This document shows, piece by piece, positions 7,109 to 14,218 of a stretch of DNA of 64,000 bases. A program made the translations under genes and the position numbers. The notes beneath the pieces are model-generated. The model saw nothing but the letters and a program-made list of their open reading frames with translations, made no database searches and was not told the DNA's origin. The stretch is taken from the NCBI RefSeq assembly GCF_000429225.1, contig NZ_AUBL01000004.1, positions 60,752 through 124,751 of the forward strand, read 5' to 3'. How positions within the stretch are numbered: position 1 is the stretch's first letter; each line of letters starts with the position of its first letter. This DNA comes from Actinomyces dentalis DSM 19115 (GTDB taxonomy: Bacteria; Actinomycetota; Actinomycetes; Actinomycetales; Actinomycetaceae).

Positions 7109-7957
7109 TCAGGCCTGCTGGGAGTAGTCCATGCGCCGGGTGGTGAAGGCCGGCGGCTCATCGGGCACGACGTAGTAGGGCTTCTGCGGCAGGGCGTTGA
7201 TGCGGGCCATCTCCTCCTCGGTCAGGGCGAAGTCGAAGATGTCGATGTTGTCCGCCATGTGCTGCGCGTTGAGCGTCTTGGGGAAGGTGACGTTGCCCTC
7301 CTGGAGGTGCCAGCGCAGAACAACCTGGGCGGCGGTCTTGCCGTACCTGGCGGCGGGGTCGGTCAGGGCGGGCTCGGCCAGCAGGGCCCTGTCGCCGTGG
7401 CCGAGCGGGTACCAGGCCTCGAAGACGATGCCGGTGCCGTCCAGCTCGGCCTTGAGGGCGTGCTGGTTCCAGTAGGGGTGGGCCTCGACCTGGAGGACCG
7501 CCGGGGCGATGCGGGCGCCGTCGAGGATCTCGCGGACCTTGGCGGCGGAGAAGTTGGACAGGCCGATGGAGCGGACTCTGCCGGCTTCGACGGCCTCCTC
7601 CATGGCCCTCCAGCCGGCCACGTACTCGCCGTAGGGCTGGTGGAGGAGCAGCAGGTCGACGTAGTCCATGCCCAGCCGCTCCAGGGTGGCGTCGATGTCC
7701 GGCCCGCACTGGGCGTAGGGGTAGGACTGCGGGAAGAGCTTGGTGGTGACGAAGAAGTCCTCGCGCGCCACCGGGCTGCCGGCCACGACCCGGCCGACGG
7801 CGACCTCGTTGAAGTAGGCGTTGGCGGTGTCGATGTGCCGGTACCCGGCGTCGATCGCCTCGGGCAGGTGCTCGGCGACCTCGGCCGAGGACATCTGGAA
7901 GACGCCGTAGCCCAGGGCCGGGATCGCGAGGCCGTTGTTCATGGTGAAGGACCGCAT
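7109..7957 (-). CDS. Aldo/keto reductase
   Basis: 282 residues, the usual size of a bacterial AKR of the 2,5-diketo-gluconate reductase type; NADPH-dependent carbonyl reduction in the cytosol. The family tetrad is visible: Asp in AGYRHIDTANAY, Tyr in the same motif, Lys in FVTTKLFPQS, and His in LLLLHQPYGE. The cofactor-site motif IGLSNF and the C-terminal FPKTLNAQHMADNIDIFDF are also typical. Start ATG ending at 7957 (MRSFTMNNG) has a GAGGAG Shine-Dalgarno; an open frame extends to 8989 through the divergent lysR gene but is spurious. Divergent from the LysR gene at 8094; the operator-like sites between them point to its control. Confidence 0.93.
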   Translation of the reverse strand: MRSFTMNNGLAIPALGYGVFQMSSAEVAEHLPEAIDAGYRHIDTANAYFNEVAVGRVVAGSPVAREDFFVTTKLFPQSYPYAQCGPDIDATLERLGMDYVDLLLLHQPYGEYVAGWRAMEEAVEAGRVRSIGLSNFSAAKVREILDGARIAPAVLQVEAHPYWNQHALKAELDGTGIVFEAWYPLGHGDRALLAEPALTDPAARYGKTAAQVVLRWHLQEGNVTFPKTLNAQHMADNIDIFDFALTEEEMARINALPQKPYYVVPDEPPAFTTRRMDYSQQA

Positions 7958-7988
7958 GGTTGACTCCTCGGCGGGATGTTCCGTTCCA

Positions 7989-8062
7989 TGCATGAGTCTT
8001 CGCCAGGATTCCGCCGTTGTAAAATGCCGATCCCGGATCTGCTCATGCATATGCTGCATGAG
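7989..8062. promoter_or_regulatory. LysR-type operator between akr and lysR
   Basis: A perfect palindrome CTCATGCA-TATGC-TGCATGAG stands at 8042-8062, with a third half-site TGCATGAG at 7989-7996. This is the layout expected of a LysR regulator: a recognition site near its own start plus an activation half-site near the divergent target promoter. Sequence seen; regulator assignment inferred from position. Confidence 0.6.
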
Positions 8063-8093
8063 CGGGAGAGAGAATGATGCGGGGAGGCGGAGC

Positions 8094-8951
8094 GTGGAGC
8101 TGGAGCAGCTCAGGCAGCTCGACGCCATTGCGCGCCGGGGCACCATGAGCGCCGCCGCCCGGGCCCTGCACCTGTCGCAGCCCGCCCTGTCCCGCTCGCT
8201 CGCCCGACTCGAGGCCGAGCTCGGCCAGCCGCTCTTCGACCGCCCCGGGCGCCGCCTCGTGCTCAACGACGCCGGCCGCGTCGCCCTGGAGCACGCCCGC
8301 CAGATCCTGCGCGACGAGCGGGCCATGCGCGCCGCCCTCGACGACGTCGCCCGCCGCACCCGCGCCCTGCGCGTGGGCACCGTGGCGCCCGCCCCGCTGT
8401 GGCGGCTGACCGCCCTCATAGTCGAGCGCTTCCCCGGGCTCGTCCTGACCTCCCAGATGCTCGCCGAGGCGCAGGTGCAGGCCGGCATCCGCGACGGCGG
8501 GCTCGACCTGGGCATCGCCCTGCGCCCCGCCGCGCCGCCCGGCGTGCGCTCATGCCGGCTCATGGTGGAGAACCTGTCCGTCGCCCTGCCGGACGGGCAC
8601 GCGCTGGCGGACCGGGCGGGCGTGAGCGCCGCCGAGCTCGACGGCGAGACCTTCCTGCTCTTCGAGGGCATCGGCTTCTGGCGCGAGGCGTGCGACCGGC
8701 ACTTCCCGCACTCGCGGTTCATCGTGCAGGAGGACCGCGCGGTCTTCGAGCAGATGGTGCGCAGCTCGTCGCTGCCCCACTTCGTCACCGACGCGCCCTC
8801 GCTCGCCGCGCCGGCGCCCGGCCGCACGGTGGTGCCGATCCGCGACGCCATGGCCCGCGCGACCTTCCACCTGCTGGTCCGCCCCGGGGGACGCAAGGAG
8901 GCCGACGACGTCTTCGACTGGGTGAGCGCCCGCCCCGGCCCTGCGTCGTGA
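8094..8951 (+). CDS. LysR family transcriptional regulator
   Basis: 285 residues. The N-terminal winged helix-turn-helix is canonical: LEQLRQLDAIARRGTMSAAARALHLSQPALSRSLARLEAELGQPLFDR. The remainder is the effector-binding periplasmic-binding-like domain (from about LRVGTVAPAPLW). GTG at 8094 is chosen because GGGGAGG stands six bases before it and translation begins right at the HTH; the open frame continues upstream to 7935 but would cover the operator. It probably regulates itself and the divergent aldo-keto reductase/CMD operon. Inducer unknown. Confidence 0.93.
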   Translation: MELEQLRQLDAIARRGTMSAAARALHLSQPALSRSLARLEAELGQPLFDRPGRRLVLNDAGRVALEHARQILRDERAMRAALDDVARRTRALRVGTVAPAPLWRLTALIVERFPGLVLTSQMLAEAQVQAGIRDGGLDLGIALRPAAPPGVRSCRLMVENLSVALPDGHALADRAGVSAAELDGETFLLFEGIGFWREACDRHFPHSRFIVQEDRAVFEQMVRSSSLPHFVTDAPSLAAPAPGRTVVPIRDAMARATFHLLVRPGGRKEADDVFDWVSARPGPAS

Positions 8952-9028
8952 AGCCGGCGGATCCGCCGGCCCGGGCGGGACGGTTGCACGACCCTCCGGG
9001 CGGACCGGCGGGCGACGCCGGGGGCGGG

Positions 9029-9694
9029 TCAGTGCGCCCAGGTGAAGTTGTCGCGGCCCGCGCCCACCTCGAAGTGGTACTTCACCAGGCCGCGGTCCTG
9101 GCCCGCGTAGGCGCTGTCCTCGCAGCGGAGCGTCACCTCGCCGCCCCTGCCGGAGAGCGTGAAGGCCTGCTTGCCGAACGCCGTCGGCGCCAGAAGGGCC
9201 GCCTCCACACCCCGGGTGAACCAGTCCGGGGCCTCGCCGTCGTAGGAGGAGACCTCCTCGGGGCGCTTGGAGGCGTGCGCGGATCCCTGGGTCGCGCCGT
9301 AGCCGAGGGCGACGACGGCGACGATCCTGCCCGTGGCGCCGCTGACCCGGGCGGCGGCCCTCTTCGAGAAGGTCCCGCCGATCCACCACGTGTTGAGCCC
9401 GAGGTCCTGCGCGGCGAGCATGAGGTCTGCGCCGCCGTAGCCCAGGCGCTCGTCCAGATCGGGCGCGTCGGGACCGGACATGATCAGGCAGTTGCGCACG
9501 CTGCGGGCCCGCACCGTCCCCCACAGGGGGCCGAAGACGCGGGCGTCGCCCGTCACCAGGCGGATGTCCGTGCCGTGGGCGCGGTTGTTGTCCTCGATGC
9601 GCGAGCGCAGGGCGGCGATGACGTCGTCGGGCAGGGGCGTGCTGAGATACTGGCGCACCACGTGACGGGCGCGCATGGCATCGGTGATGGGCAT
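9029..9694 (-). CDS. Nitroreductase family protein (TM1586-like)
   Basis: 221 residues. The N-terminal ARHVVRQYLSTPLPDDVIAAL is the nitroreductase start motif that binds FMN, and LGYGGADLMLAAQDLGLNTWWIGGTF plus IVAVVALGYGA are the central family motifs. The rest resembles the single-chain double nitroreductase type (TM1586). The ATG ending at 9694 (MPITDAMRARH) has GGAG eight bases upstream; the in-frame GTG at 9703 overlaps that ribosome site. Convergent with lysR and divergent from the HXXEE gene. Substrate unknown. Confidence 0.85.
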   Translation of the reverse strand: MPITDAMRARHVVRQYLSTPLPDDVIAALRSRIEDNNRAHGTDIRLVTGDARVFGPLWGTVRARSVRNCLIMSGPDAPDLDERLGYGGADLMLAAQDLGLNTWWIGGTFSKRAAARVSGATGRIVAVVALGYGATQGSAHASKRPEEVSSYDGEAPDWFTRGVEAALLAPTAFGKQAFTLSGRGGEVTLRCEDSAYAGQDRGLVKYHFEVGAGRDNFTWAH

Positions 9695-9748
9695 GATGTT
9701 CACTCCGTTCGCCGTTGACCGCTAGTCTATGGCCGTGAGGCGTTCCAC

Positions 9749-10231
9749 ATGCGCGCGCCCGATGCGCAGAGACCCGGTGGCGCCGCGGGGAGGGCCGTCG
9801 TGGAGACCGATAGGGCCTGGGCCCTCACCGCCGCACTGCTGGGGATCCACCAGGCCGAGGAGGTGGCTCTGTCCATACGGCGCTGGAGCGACCGGGTCGG
9901 CCCCACCGGCTGGCGCCTGTTCGACGAGCACATGCGGCGCAATCCTCTGGCGGGTTACAACCCGTGGGGGCGCGCCGCCGTCGTCGCCGGGCAGGGCGCC
10001 GCCCTCTACGGGCTGTACCGGCTCACCCGGGCCGACGCCGCGCGCACCCGCGCCGTCACCACGGCCCTCGCCCTGGGCTGGGGGGCCGCCTTCTGCATGC
10101 ACCTGGGCGTGTCCTGGCGCACCCGCTCGTTCATGCCCGGCACGGCGACGTCGATCGTCCCCGGCCTGCCCGGCGCGGCCTTCGTGCTGTGGCGGATCCG
10201 GTCGCTGACGAGGCCCGGCGAGGCCCGCTGA
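9749..10231 (+). CDS. HXXEE domain-containing membrane protein
   Basis: Up to 160 residues with four hydrophobic segments. The name-giving His-x-x-Glu-Glu is seen as LLGIHQAEEVAL in the first helix; LFDEHMRRNP and a second His in FCMHLGVSWRTRSFMPGTATS are also family-like. The role of the family is unknown; the conserved acidic and His residues in membrane helices suggest metal or proton handling. Two starts are possible: ATG 9749, or GTG 9800 (VETDRAW), which has a better Shine-Dalgarno (GGGGAGGG) and fits the domain start. A TAGTCT -10-like hexamer stands at 9722-9727. Confidence 0.75.
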   Translation: MRAPDAQRPGGAAGRAVVETDRAWALTAALLGIHQAEEVALSIRRWSDRVGPTGWRLFDEHMRRNPLAGYNPWGRAAVVAGQGAALYGLYRLTRADAARTRAVTTALALGWGAAFCMHLGVSWRTRSFMPGTATSIVPGLPGAAFVLWRIRSLTRPGEAR

Positions 10232-10298
10232 CGCGCCCGCCGGTGAGATGCCGAACCTTATCGCGCATTTTCGATGAGTCGCGCCCCGAGGTCGTGAT

Positions 10299-10338
10299 AC
10301 TGATCGTAGCCAGATATGATTATCTGACTACGATCAGT
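10299..10338. promoter_or_regulatory. 40-bp palindrome upstream of the AbiEi-type gene
   Basis: Arms ACTGATCGTAG-C-CAGATA and TATCTG-A-CTACGATCAGT pair at 17 of 18 positions around TGAT. It ends 18 bp before the GTG of the antitoxin gene. AbiEi antitoxins are known to repress their own operon by binding inverted repeats, so this is a strong operator candidate; as RNA it would also form a stable hairpin in the 5' region. Confidence 0.6.
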
Positions 10339-10356
10339 GCCAGGAGAGGGCTGGGG

Positions 10357-10920
10357 GTGTTGATGACGATTGCAACGCCGTCCACGGCCGGTGCCGTCGG
10401 CATGTCCCGCAGCGGCCTCTACCGAGCCGCCCGTGCCGGGCGGCTCGAGCGGATCGCGCGGGGTGTTTACATCCCCTCCGACGCGCCCGCGAGTGACTGG
10501 GACCTCATCGAGGCCGCTACCCGCCGCTCCGACGCCACGATCTGCCTCGTTTCGGCGCTCGCCCACCACGACCTCACCGACACGATCCCCGACCGGCTCG
10601 ACGTCGCCATCCCCCGGGGCGCGCGCCCTCCGGTCACCGACGCGGCGATCGCCTGGCACCGGTTCGATCGATCCACTTTCGACGTCGGACGCGGCACGGT
10701 CTCCGTTGGCGGCACCGATACGGAAATAGGACTCTACAGTCCTGAACGCTGTATCGCCGACGCCTTCAGGCTGCGCGGTCTGATCGGGTACGAAACTGCA
10801 CGGGACGCCCTCAAGGAGTGGCTGCGCCGAGGGGGCAGGCCGACCAGCCTGATTGAAGTGGCCGCACTCCTGCCCCGCACCAGGACTCCGATCCTGCACG
10901 CGCTGGAGGTGTTGTCATGA
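10357..10920 (+). CDS. AbiEi-like type IV antitoxin/transcriptional regulator, orphaned
   Basis: 187 residues. The N-terminal winged helix reads AGAVGMSRSGLYRAARAGRLERIARGVYIPSD, the hallmark of AbiEi antitoxins. The C-terminal domain has the AbiEi pattern (TICLVSALAHHDLTDTIPDRLDVAIPRGAR and YSPERCIADAFRLRGLIGYETARDALKEWL). GTG at 10357 stands seven bases after GGAGAGG; ATG 10363 is the alternative. It would antagonise an AbiEii nucleotidyltransferase toxin and repress transcription. The expected toxin gene starts inside its stop codon (ATGA at 10917) but is cut after 14 codons, so the antitoxin is left without a partner. Confidence 0.87.
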   Translation: MLMTIATPSTAGAVGMSRSGLYRAARAGRLERIARGVYIPSDAPASDWDLIEAATRRSDATICLVSALAHHDLTDTIPDRLDVAIPRGARPPVTDAAIAWHRFDRSTFDVGRGTVSVGGTDTEIGLYSPERCIADAFRLRGLIGYETARDALKEWLRRGGRPTSLIEVAALLPRTRTPILHALEVLS

Positions 10921-10961
10921 ACCGCTGTCAGGAGGTGTTCCGCGCTTTGCAGGCAACTTGA
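10917..10961 (+). pseudogene. AbiEii-type toxin gene, cut after 14 codons
   Basis: ATG at 10917 overlaps the antitoxin stop by four bases, the coupling normally seen in abiEi-abiEii pairs. The product MNRCQEVFRALQAT resembles the start of actinobacterial AbiEii/AbiGii nucleotidyltransferases. The next codon, TGA at 10959-10961, is made of the first three bases of the terminal inverted repeat of the element at 10959-11636. No further part of the toxin is found beyond the element, so insertion was accompanied or followed by deletion. Confidence 0.6.
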
Positions 10962-11636
10962 AGGTTATTCAGTGGGGCTCATGGCAGCGTTCTCCTGCTT
11001 GGACCACTTGCGTGCGGTTGGACCGCTTGGAAGGTTATTCAGGGGTGGTTTTGAAGACGTGGAGCGTGAAGGTCGTGGTGACGGTCCGGTCGTCGGGACG
11101 GTTCCCCGCCCAACCCCGCTCCGCCCCTGCTGGTCGTCTTGCATGGTGGGACGGCGTCTCGCATGTCGTGACGCGGCCGGCTCGCGAGCACGTCACTCAA
11201 CCCGCGAGATCGTACCCCGACCCGCGAGCACGTCACTTAACCCGCGAGCACGTCTGCCAGAGTGACGTGCTCGCGGGTTAAGTGACGATCTCGCGGACCG
11301 CGGCGCCCGACGCCGCTGCGCCCCGGACGCCGAGACGTGCACTTCGCACTAGAGCGGGCAGTTCCAACCACACGCAAGTGGTCCAAGGAGAACGCCGCCA
11401 TGAGCCCGCTGAATAACCTTCCTGGTTCACGCAATACGGTGGTCCAACGGCATTTAAGTGGTCCAAGCGGACCGGCCGCGTCACGACATGCGAGACGCCG
11501 TCCCACCATGCAAGACGACCGGCAGGGGCGGGGCGCTGGAACCACCCCCGACGACCGGCCCTGCCGACCCCACCGCGTCTGGCGCCCTCCCACGCGCACC
11601 AGAAGGAGATTCAAAACCACACCTGAATAACCTTCA
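10959..11636. mobile_element. MITE-like non-coding element with 14-bp perfect terminal inverted repeats
   Basis: TGAAGGTTATTCAG at 10959-10972 and its exact complement CTGAATAACCTTCA at 11623-11636 bound a 678-bp segment. Two more copies of AAGGTTATTCAG lie inside, at 11031-11042 (direct) and 11409-11420 (inverted). About 65 bp following the first copy reappear inverted next to the third, and about 100 bp at roughly 11085-11180 reappear inverted at roughly 11460-11555. The element is thus two nested inverted units around a hairpin centre. No transposase or plausible gene is present; short open frames read the same sequence on both strands. No clear target duplication is visible. Confidence 0.65.
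11181..11296. repeat. 20-bp tandem repeat array and large hairpin at the element's centre
   Basis: Four head-to-tail 20-bp units at 11181, 11201, 11221 and 11241, with core CCCGCGAGCACGTCA, the last unit partial. The third and fourth units pair with an inverted copy: 24-bp perfect arms at 11231-11254 and 11264-11287 around a 9-base loop, extendable to about 33 bp with two mismatches. This lies at the symmetry centre of the element at 10959-11636. Confidence 0.85.
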
Positions 11637-11653
11637 CCTGATCGACCGGATTC

Positions 11654-11822
11654 TCAGCGCCGGAGCCGCGAGGCGCCCCACATGCGCGCGTACCCGCCGC
11701 CGCGCGCGAGCAGTTCCTCGTGCGTGCCCAGCTCGGCGACAGCCCCGCCGTCGATGAGCGCGATGGCGTCCGCCCCGCGGATGACGGGCAGGGTGTGCGC
11801 CACCATGACCACGGTCCGGCAC
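11654..11822 (-). pseudogene. 3' remnant of an ABC exporter (fused permease-ATPase)
   Basis: The minus strand reads RTVVMVAHTLPVIRGADAI, ALIDGGAVAELGTHEELLAR and ARMWGASRLRR before a stop at 11654-11656. This is the H-loop and C-terminal end of an MsbA/IrtAB-type exporter half. The upstream part is absent; the frame is lost just before RTVV and the next gene begins 40 bp away. Exporter pairs of this type often follow ECF or siderophore genes on the same strand, so this may be what is left of the end of the ECF operon at 11863-14848. Confidence 0.7.
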
Positions 11823-11862
11823 GGGGACGACCGGGTTGCCCGCCCTGTTCATGAACTCCTCC

Positions 11863-13398
11863 TCATTTCTCCCCCTCCCGCCCGGGCGCGGGCGCGCCCG
11901 TCGTCATCGCCCTGACGGCGTCGAAGTCCTCGCGCACCCCGGCCCGGCCGACGACGCGGCCGCCGTCCATGTGCAGGACGCGGTCGCAGGCGCAGGCGAT
12001 GAGCTCCAGGTCGTGGGTGATGACCAGCACCGCGCGGCCGCGGGCCGCCAGCCGCCTCAGCAGGCGGGCGACGCGGCGCATCCCGTCCAGGTCGATCCCG
12101 CTCGTGGGCTCGTCGAACACGAGGACCCGCTTGCCGGCCGCCACGCACGCCGCCATGGCCAGGCGCTGCTTCTGGCCGCCGGACAGGGTCGCCGGGTGCC
12201 TGTCGGCCACCCCGTCCAGGGCGAGCTCGCGCAGGACGGCGCCGGTGTCCACGGCGCCGGCCGCGCGGCGCGACAGGCCGAAGGTCACCTCGGCCGCCGC
12301 GGAGGCGGCGAAGAGCTGGTAGTCGACGTCCTGGAACACCATGGAGCATGCGCGCGTGCGCCGTCTGCGCGTCGCCCGCCGTCCGTCCAGGAGGACCGTC
12401 CCCCGCGCCCGGCGCCCCAGGCCGCACAGGGCCCGGCACAGCGTGGTCTTGCCCGCGCCGTTGCGGCCCACCAGGGCGACGACCTGTCCGGCGCGCAGGT
12501 CGACGTCGGCCCCGTCCACCACCGGGCCCCGCCCGTAGTCGACCGACAGCCCCCGTGCCGAGAGCACGATCTCGCCGGTCCCGCCGCCGTCGCCGATCCC
12601 GCCGTCGGGCGCGACGGCGCCGGCCGGGGGCGCGACGTCGGCGAGATCGCGCGTGCGCAGGCCCATGGAGTCCAGCTCCCGCGGGTCGAGCGCGGCGAAC
12701 TCGCGGGCGCTCATGACTCGGCTGATGCGCCCGCCGTCGAGGTGGACGTAGGTGTCGGCGACGCCGGACAGCCAGGCCAGGCGGTGCTCGGCCACCAGGA
12801 CCGCGCGGCCCGCCGCCTTCGCGTTCGCGACGAAGGCGGCGATGTCCGCGATGGACGGCGCGTCCAGGTTGCTCGTGGGCTCGTCCAGCAGCAGGTTGGG
12901 CGGGCGCAGGGCCCAGACGCTCGCGTAGGCGATCTTCTGGCGCTGCCCGCCGGACAGGTCGAAGATGCTGCGCCCGGCCAGATGCTCCAGCCCCAGCTCG
13001 CGCAGAGTCGCCCCGACGCGGGCGCGGATGGCCTCCTCCGGCCAGCCGGCGCTCTCCAGGGCGAAGGCCACCTCACCGGTGGTGTCCACGTTGAAGAACT
13101 GCGTGCGGGGGTTCTGGAACAGGGACCCTGCGCGCTCGGCGACCCGCCAGGAGGCCAGGTCGCCGACCTCCTCGCCGTCGAGCAGGACGCGCCCGGCCGC
13201 CCGACCGGGGAAGAAGCGCGGGGCGAGCCCGTTGGCCAGGCGCAGCAGGGTGGACTTGCCGCACCCGGAGCGCCCGCACAGGACCACCACCTCGCCGGGG
13301 CGCACCTCGAGGCTCACGTCGCGCACCCCCGCCTCCCCGGCCTCCCCGGCCGCCGCGCCCGGGCGGTAGGCGAAGGAGGCGCGCTCGAAGCGGATCAT
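11863..13398 (-). CDS. ECF importer ATPase, two fused ATP-binding domains (copy 1)
   Basis: 511 residues with two ABC domains in one chain, together powering a Group II-type ECF vitamin/metal importer. Domain 1 has Walker A GRSGCGKST, signature LSGGQRQK and Walker B LLLDEPTSN. Domain 2 has Walker A GRNGAGKTT, signature LSGGQKQR and Walker B VLVFDEPTSG. Each domain ends with a H-loop His (AEHRL, THDLE). The linker is Gly/Ala-rich. The start ATG overlaps the stop of the T-component gene by four bases. Same layout as the paralogous gene at 60674-62176. Substrate is set by the S component. Confidence 0.93.
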   Translation of the reverse strand: MIRFERASFAYRPGAAAGEAGEAGVRDVSLEVRPGEVVVLCGRSGCGKSTLLRLANGLAPRFFPGRAAGRVLLDGEEVGDLASWRVAERAGSLFQNPRTQFFNVDTTGEVAFALESAGWPEEAIRARVGATLRELGLEHLAGRSIFDLSGGQRQKIAYASVWALRPPNLLLDEPTSNLDAPSIADIAAFVANAKAAGRAVLVAEHRLAWLSGVADTYVHLDGGRISRVMSAREFAALDPRELDSMGLRTRDLADVAPPAGAVAPDGGIGDGGGTGEIVLSARGLSVDYGRGPVVDGADVDLRAGQVVALVGRNGAGKTTLCRALCGLGRRARGTVLLDGRRATRRRRTRACSMVFQDVDYQLFAASAAAEVTFGLSRRAAGAVDTGAVLRELALDGVADRHPATLSGGQKQRLAMAACVAAGKRVLVFDEPTSGIDLDGMRRVARLLRRLAARGRAVLVITHDLELIACACDRVLHMDGGRVVGRAGVREDFDAVRAMTTGAPAPGREGEK

Positions 13399-14177
13399 GC
13401 CGCCGCCCCGCAGGCTCCGCAGACCCGGCAGACCACGGCTCCCGCCACGGCGCCCAGGCCCAGGAGGAGCATGAGCCAGTCCGCCGGGCGCATGACGATG
13501 CGCAGGTAGCAGGTGCGGGCGACGGGGTTGTCGATACCGCGCGCAATGGCCGCCATGGACAGCTCGTCGGACACGCGGCCGGCGCTCATGAGCAGCGGGA
13601 CGTAGACGCAGTCGACGGTGCGCCCCGGCGAGGCGAGCAGGCTCGCGGGACCGGGGGAGATGCCGCGCATGCGCATGGCGTCCCTGATGAAGGCCCAGTC
13701 CTCGCGGACCGCGGGCGCGTACCGCAGGGCCACGGCCAGGGGGATGGTCAGCCCGCGCGGCGCGCGCAGGCGGGAGAGCGCGCTCATGAACTCGCCCACT
13801 TGGGTGGTGGTCACGGTCGCGTAGGCCATGAGGGAGCAGGCGAGGACCTTGCGCAGCAGCAGGAGGAAGGAGGCGAGGGCGGTGCGCGCGGCGACGCCGT
13901 CCAGGTGCGGCGCGAGCCGGGCGGCGGCGATGACCGCCGCGTACAGGGCGAGCATGATCACCCCGGCCCTGGTCCGCCCCAGGAGCGCGCTGAAGGCGCA
14001 GGCCGCCGCCATGAGGGCCGTCTCGTAGGCGGGGCCGGGGGCGAGGGCCACGGCCACCGCCATGGCCGCGATGAGGGCCAGCTTGGTGCGCGGGTCCAGG
14101 TGGATCCGCTCGCCCGCGCTCCCATCCCGCACCCGCGCCGGCAGGTCGTGTCCGTGCGTCCGCGTCATCGATGTCAT
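13395..14177 (-). CDS. ECF transporter T component (EcfT/CbiQ-like, copy 1)
   Basis: 260 residues, integral membrane. It couples the ATPases to the substrate-binding S component. The first hydrophobic segment after DPRTKLALIAAMAVAVAL and later IPLAVALRYAPAVREDWAFIRDAMRMRGIS fit EcfT, whose cytoplasmic Ala-Arg-Gly-type coupling motifs are seen as MRMRGIS and AAIARGIDN. ATGs at 14177 and 14168 are both possible (MTSMTRTHG); neither has a strong Shine-Dalgarno, and the frame is open further upstream through the S-component gene. It lies 41 bp after the S component and overlaps the ATPase gene. Part of the operon 14848-11863. Confidence 0.87.
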   Translation of the reverse strand: MTSMTRTHGHDLPARVRDGSAGERIHLDPRTKLALIAAMAVAVALAPGPAYETALMAAACAFSALLGRTRAGVIMLALYAAVIAAARLAPHLDGVAARTALASFLLLLRKVLACSLMAYATVTTTQVGEFMSALSRLRAPRGLTIPLAVALRYAPAVREDWAFIRDAMRMRGISPGPASLLASPGRTVDCVYVPLLMSAGRVSDELSMAAIARGIDNPVARTCYLRIVMRPADWLMLLLGLGAVAGAVVCRVCGACGAAA

Positions 14178-14218
14178 CGTCGTCGGCGCAGTACCGGCCG
14201 GTATCGGCGCGCCGGCGC

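Noticed and set aside
7958..8989. N-terminal extension of the aldo/keto reductase frame to 8989
   Set aside because: It would run antisense through the lysR gene and the shared operator; the ATG at 7957 has a good ribosome site and begins at the AKR domain.
10972..11630. Several 65-140 codon open frames inside the 10959-11636 element
   Set aside because: They read the same inverted sequence on both strands, have no ribosome sites and no domain; the element looks non-coding.
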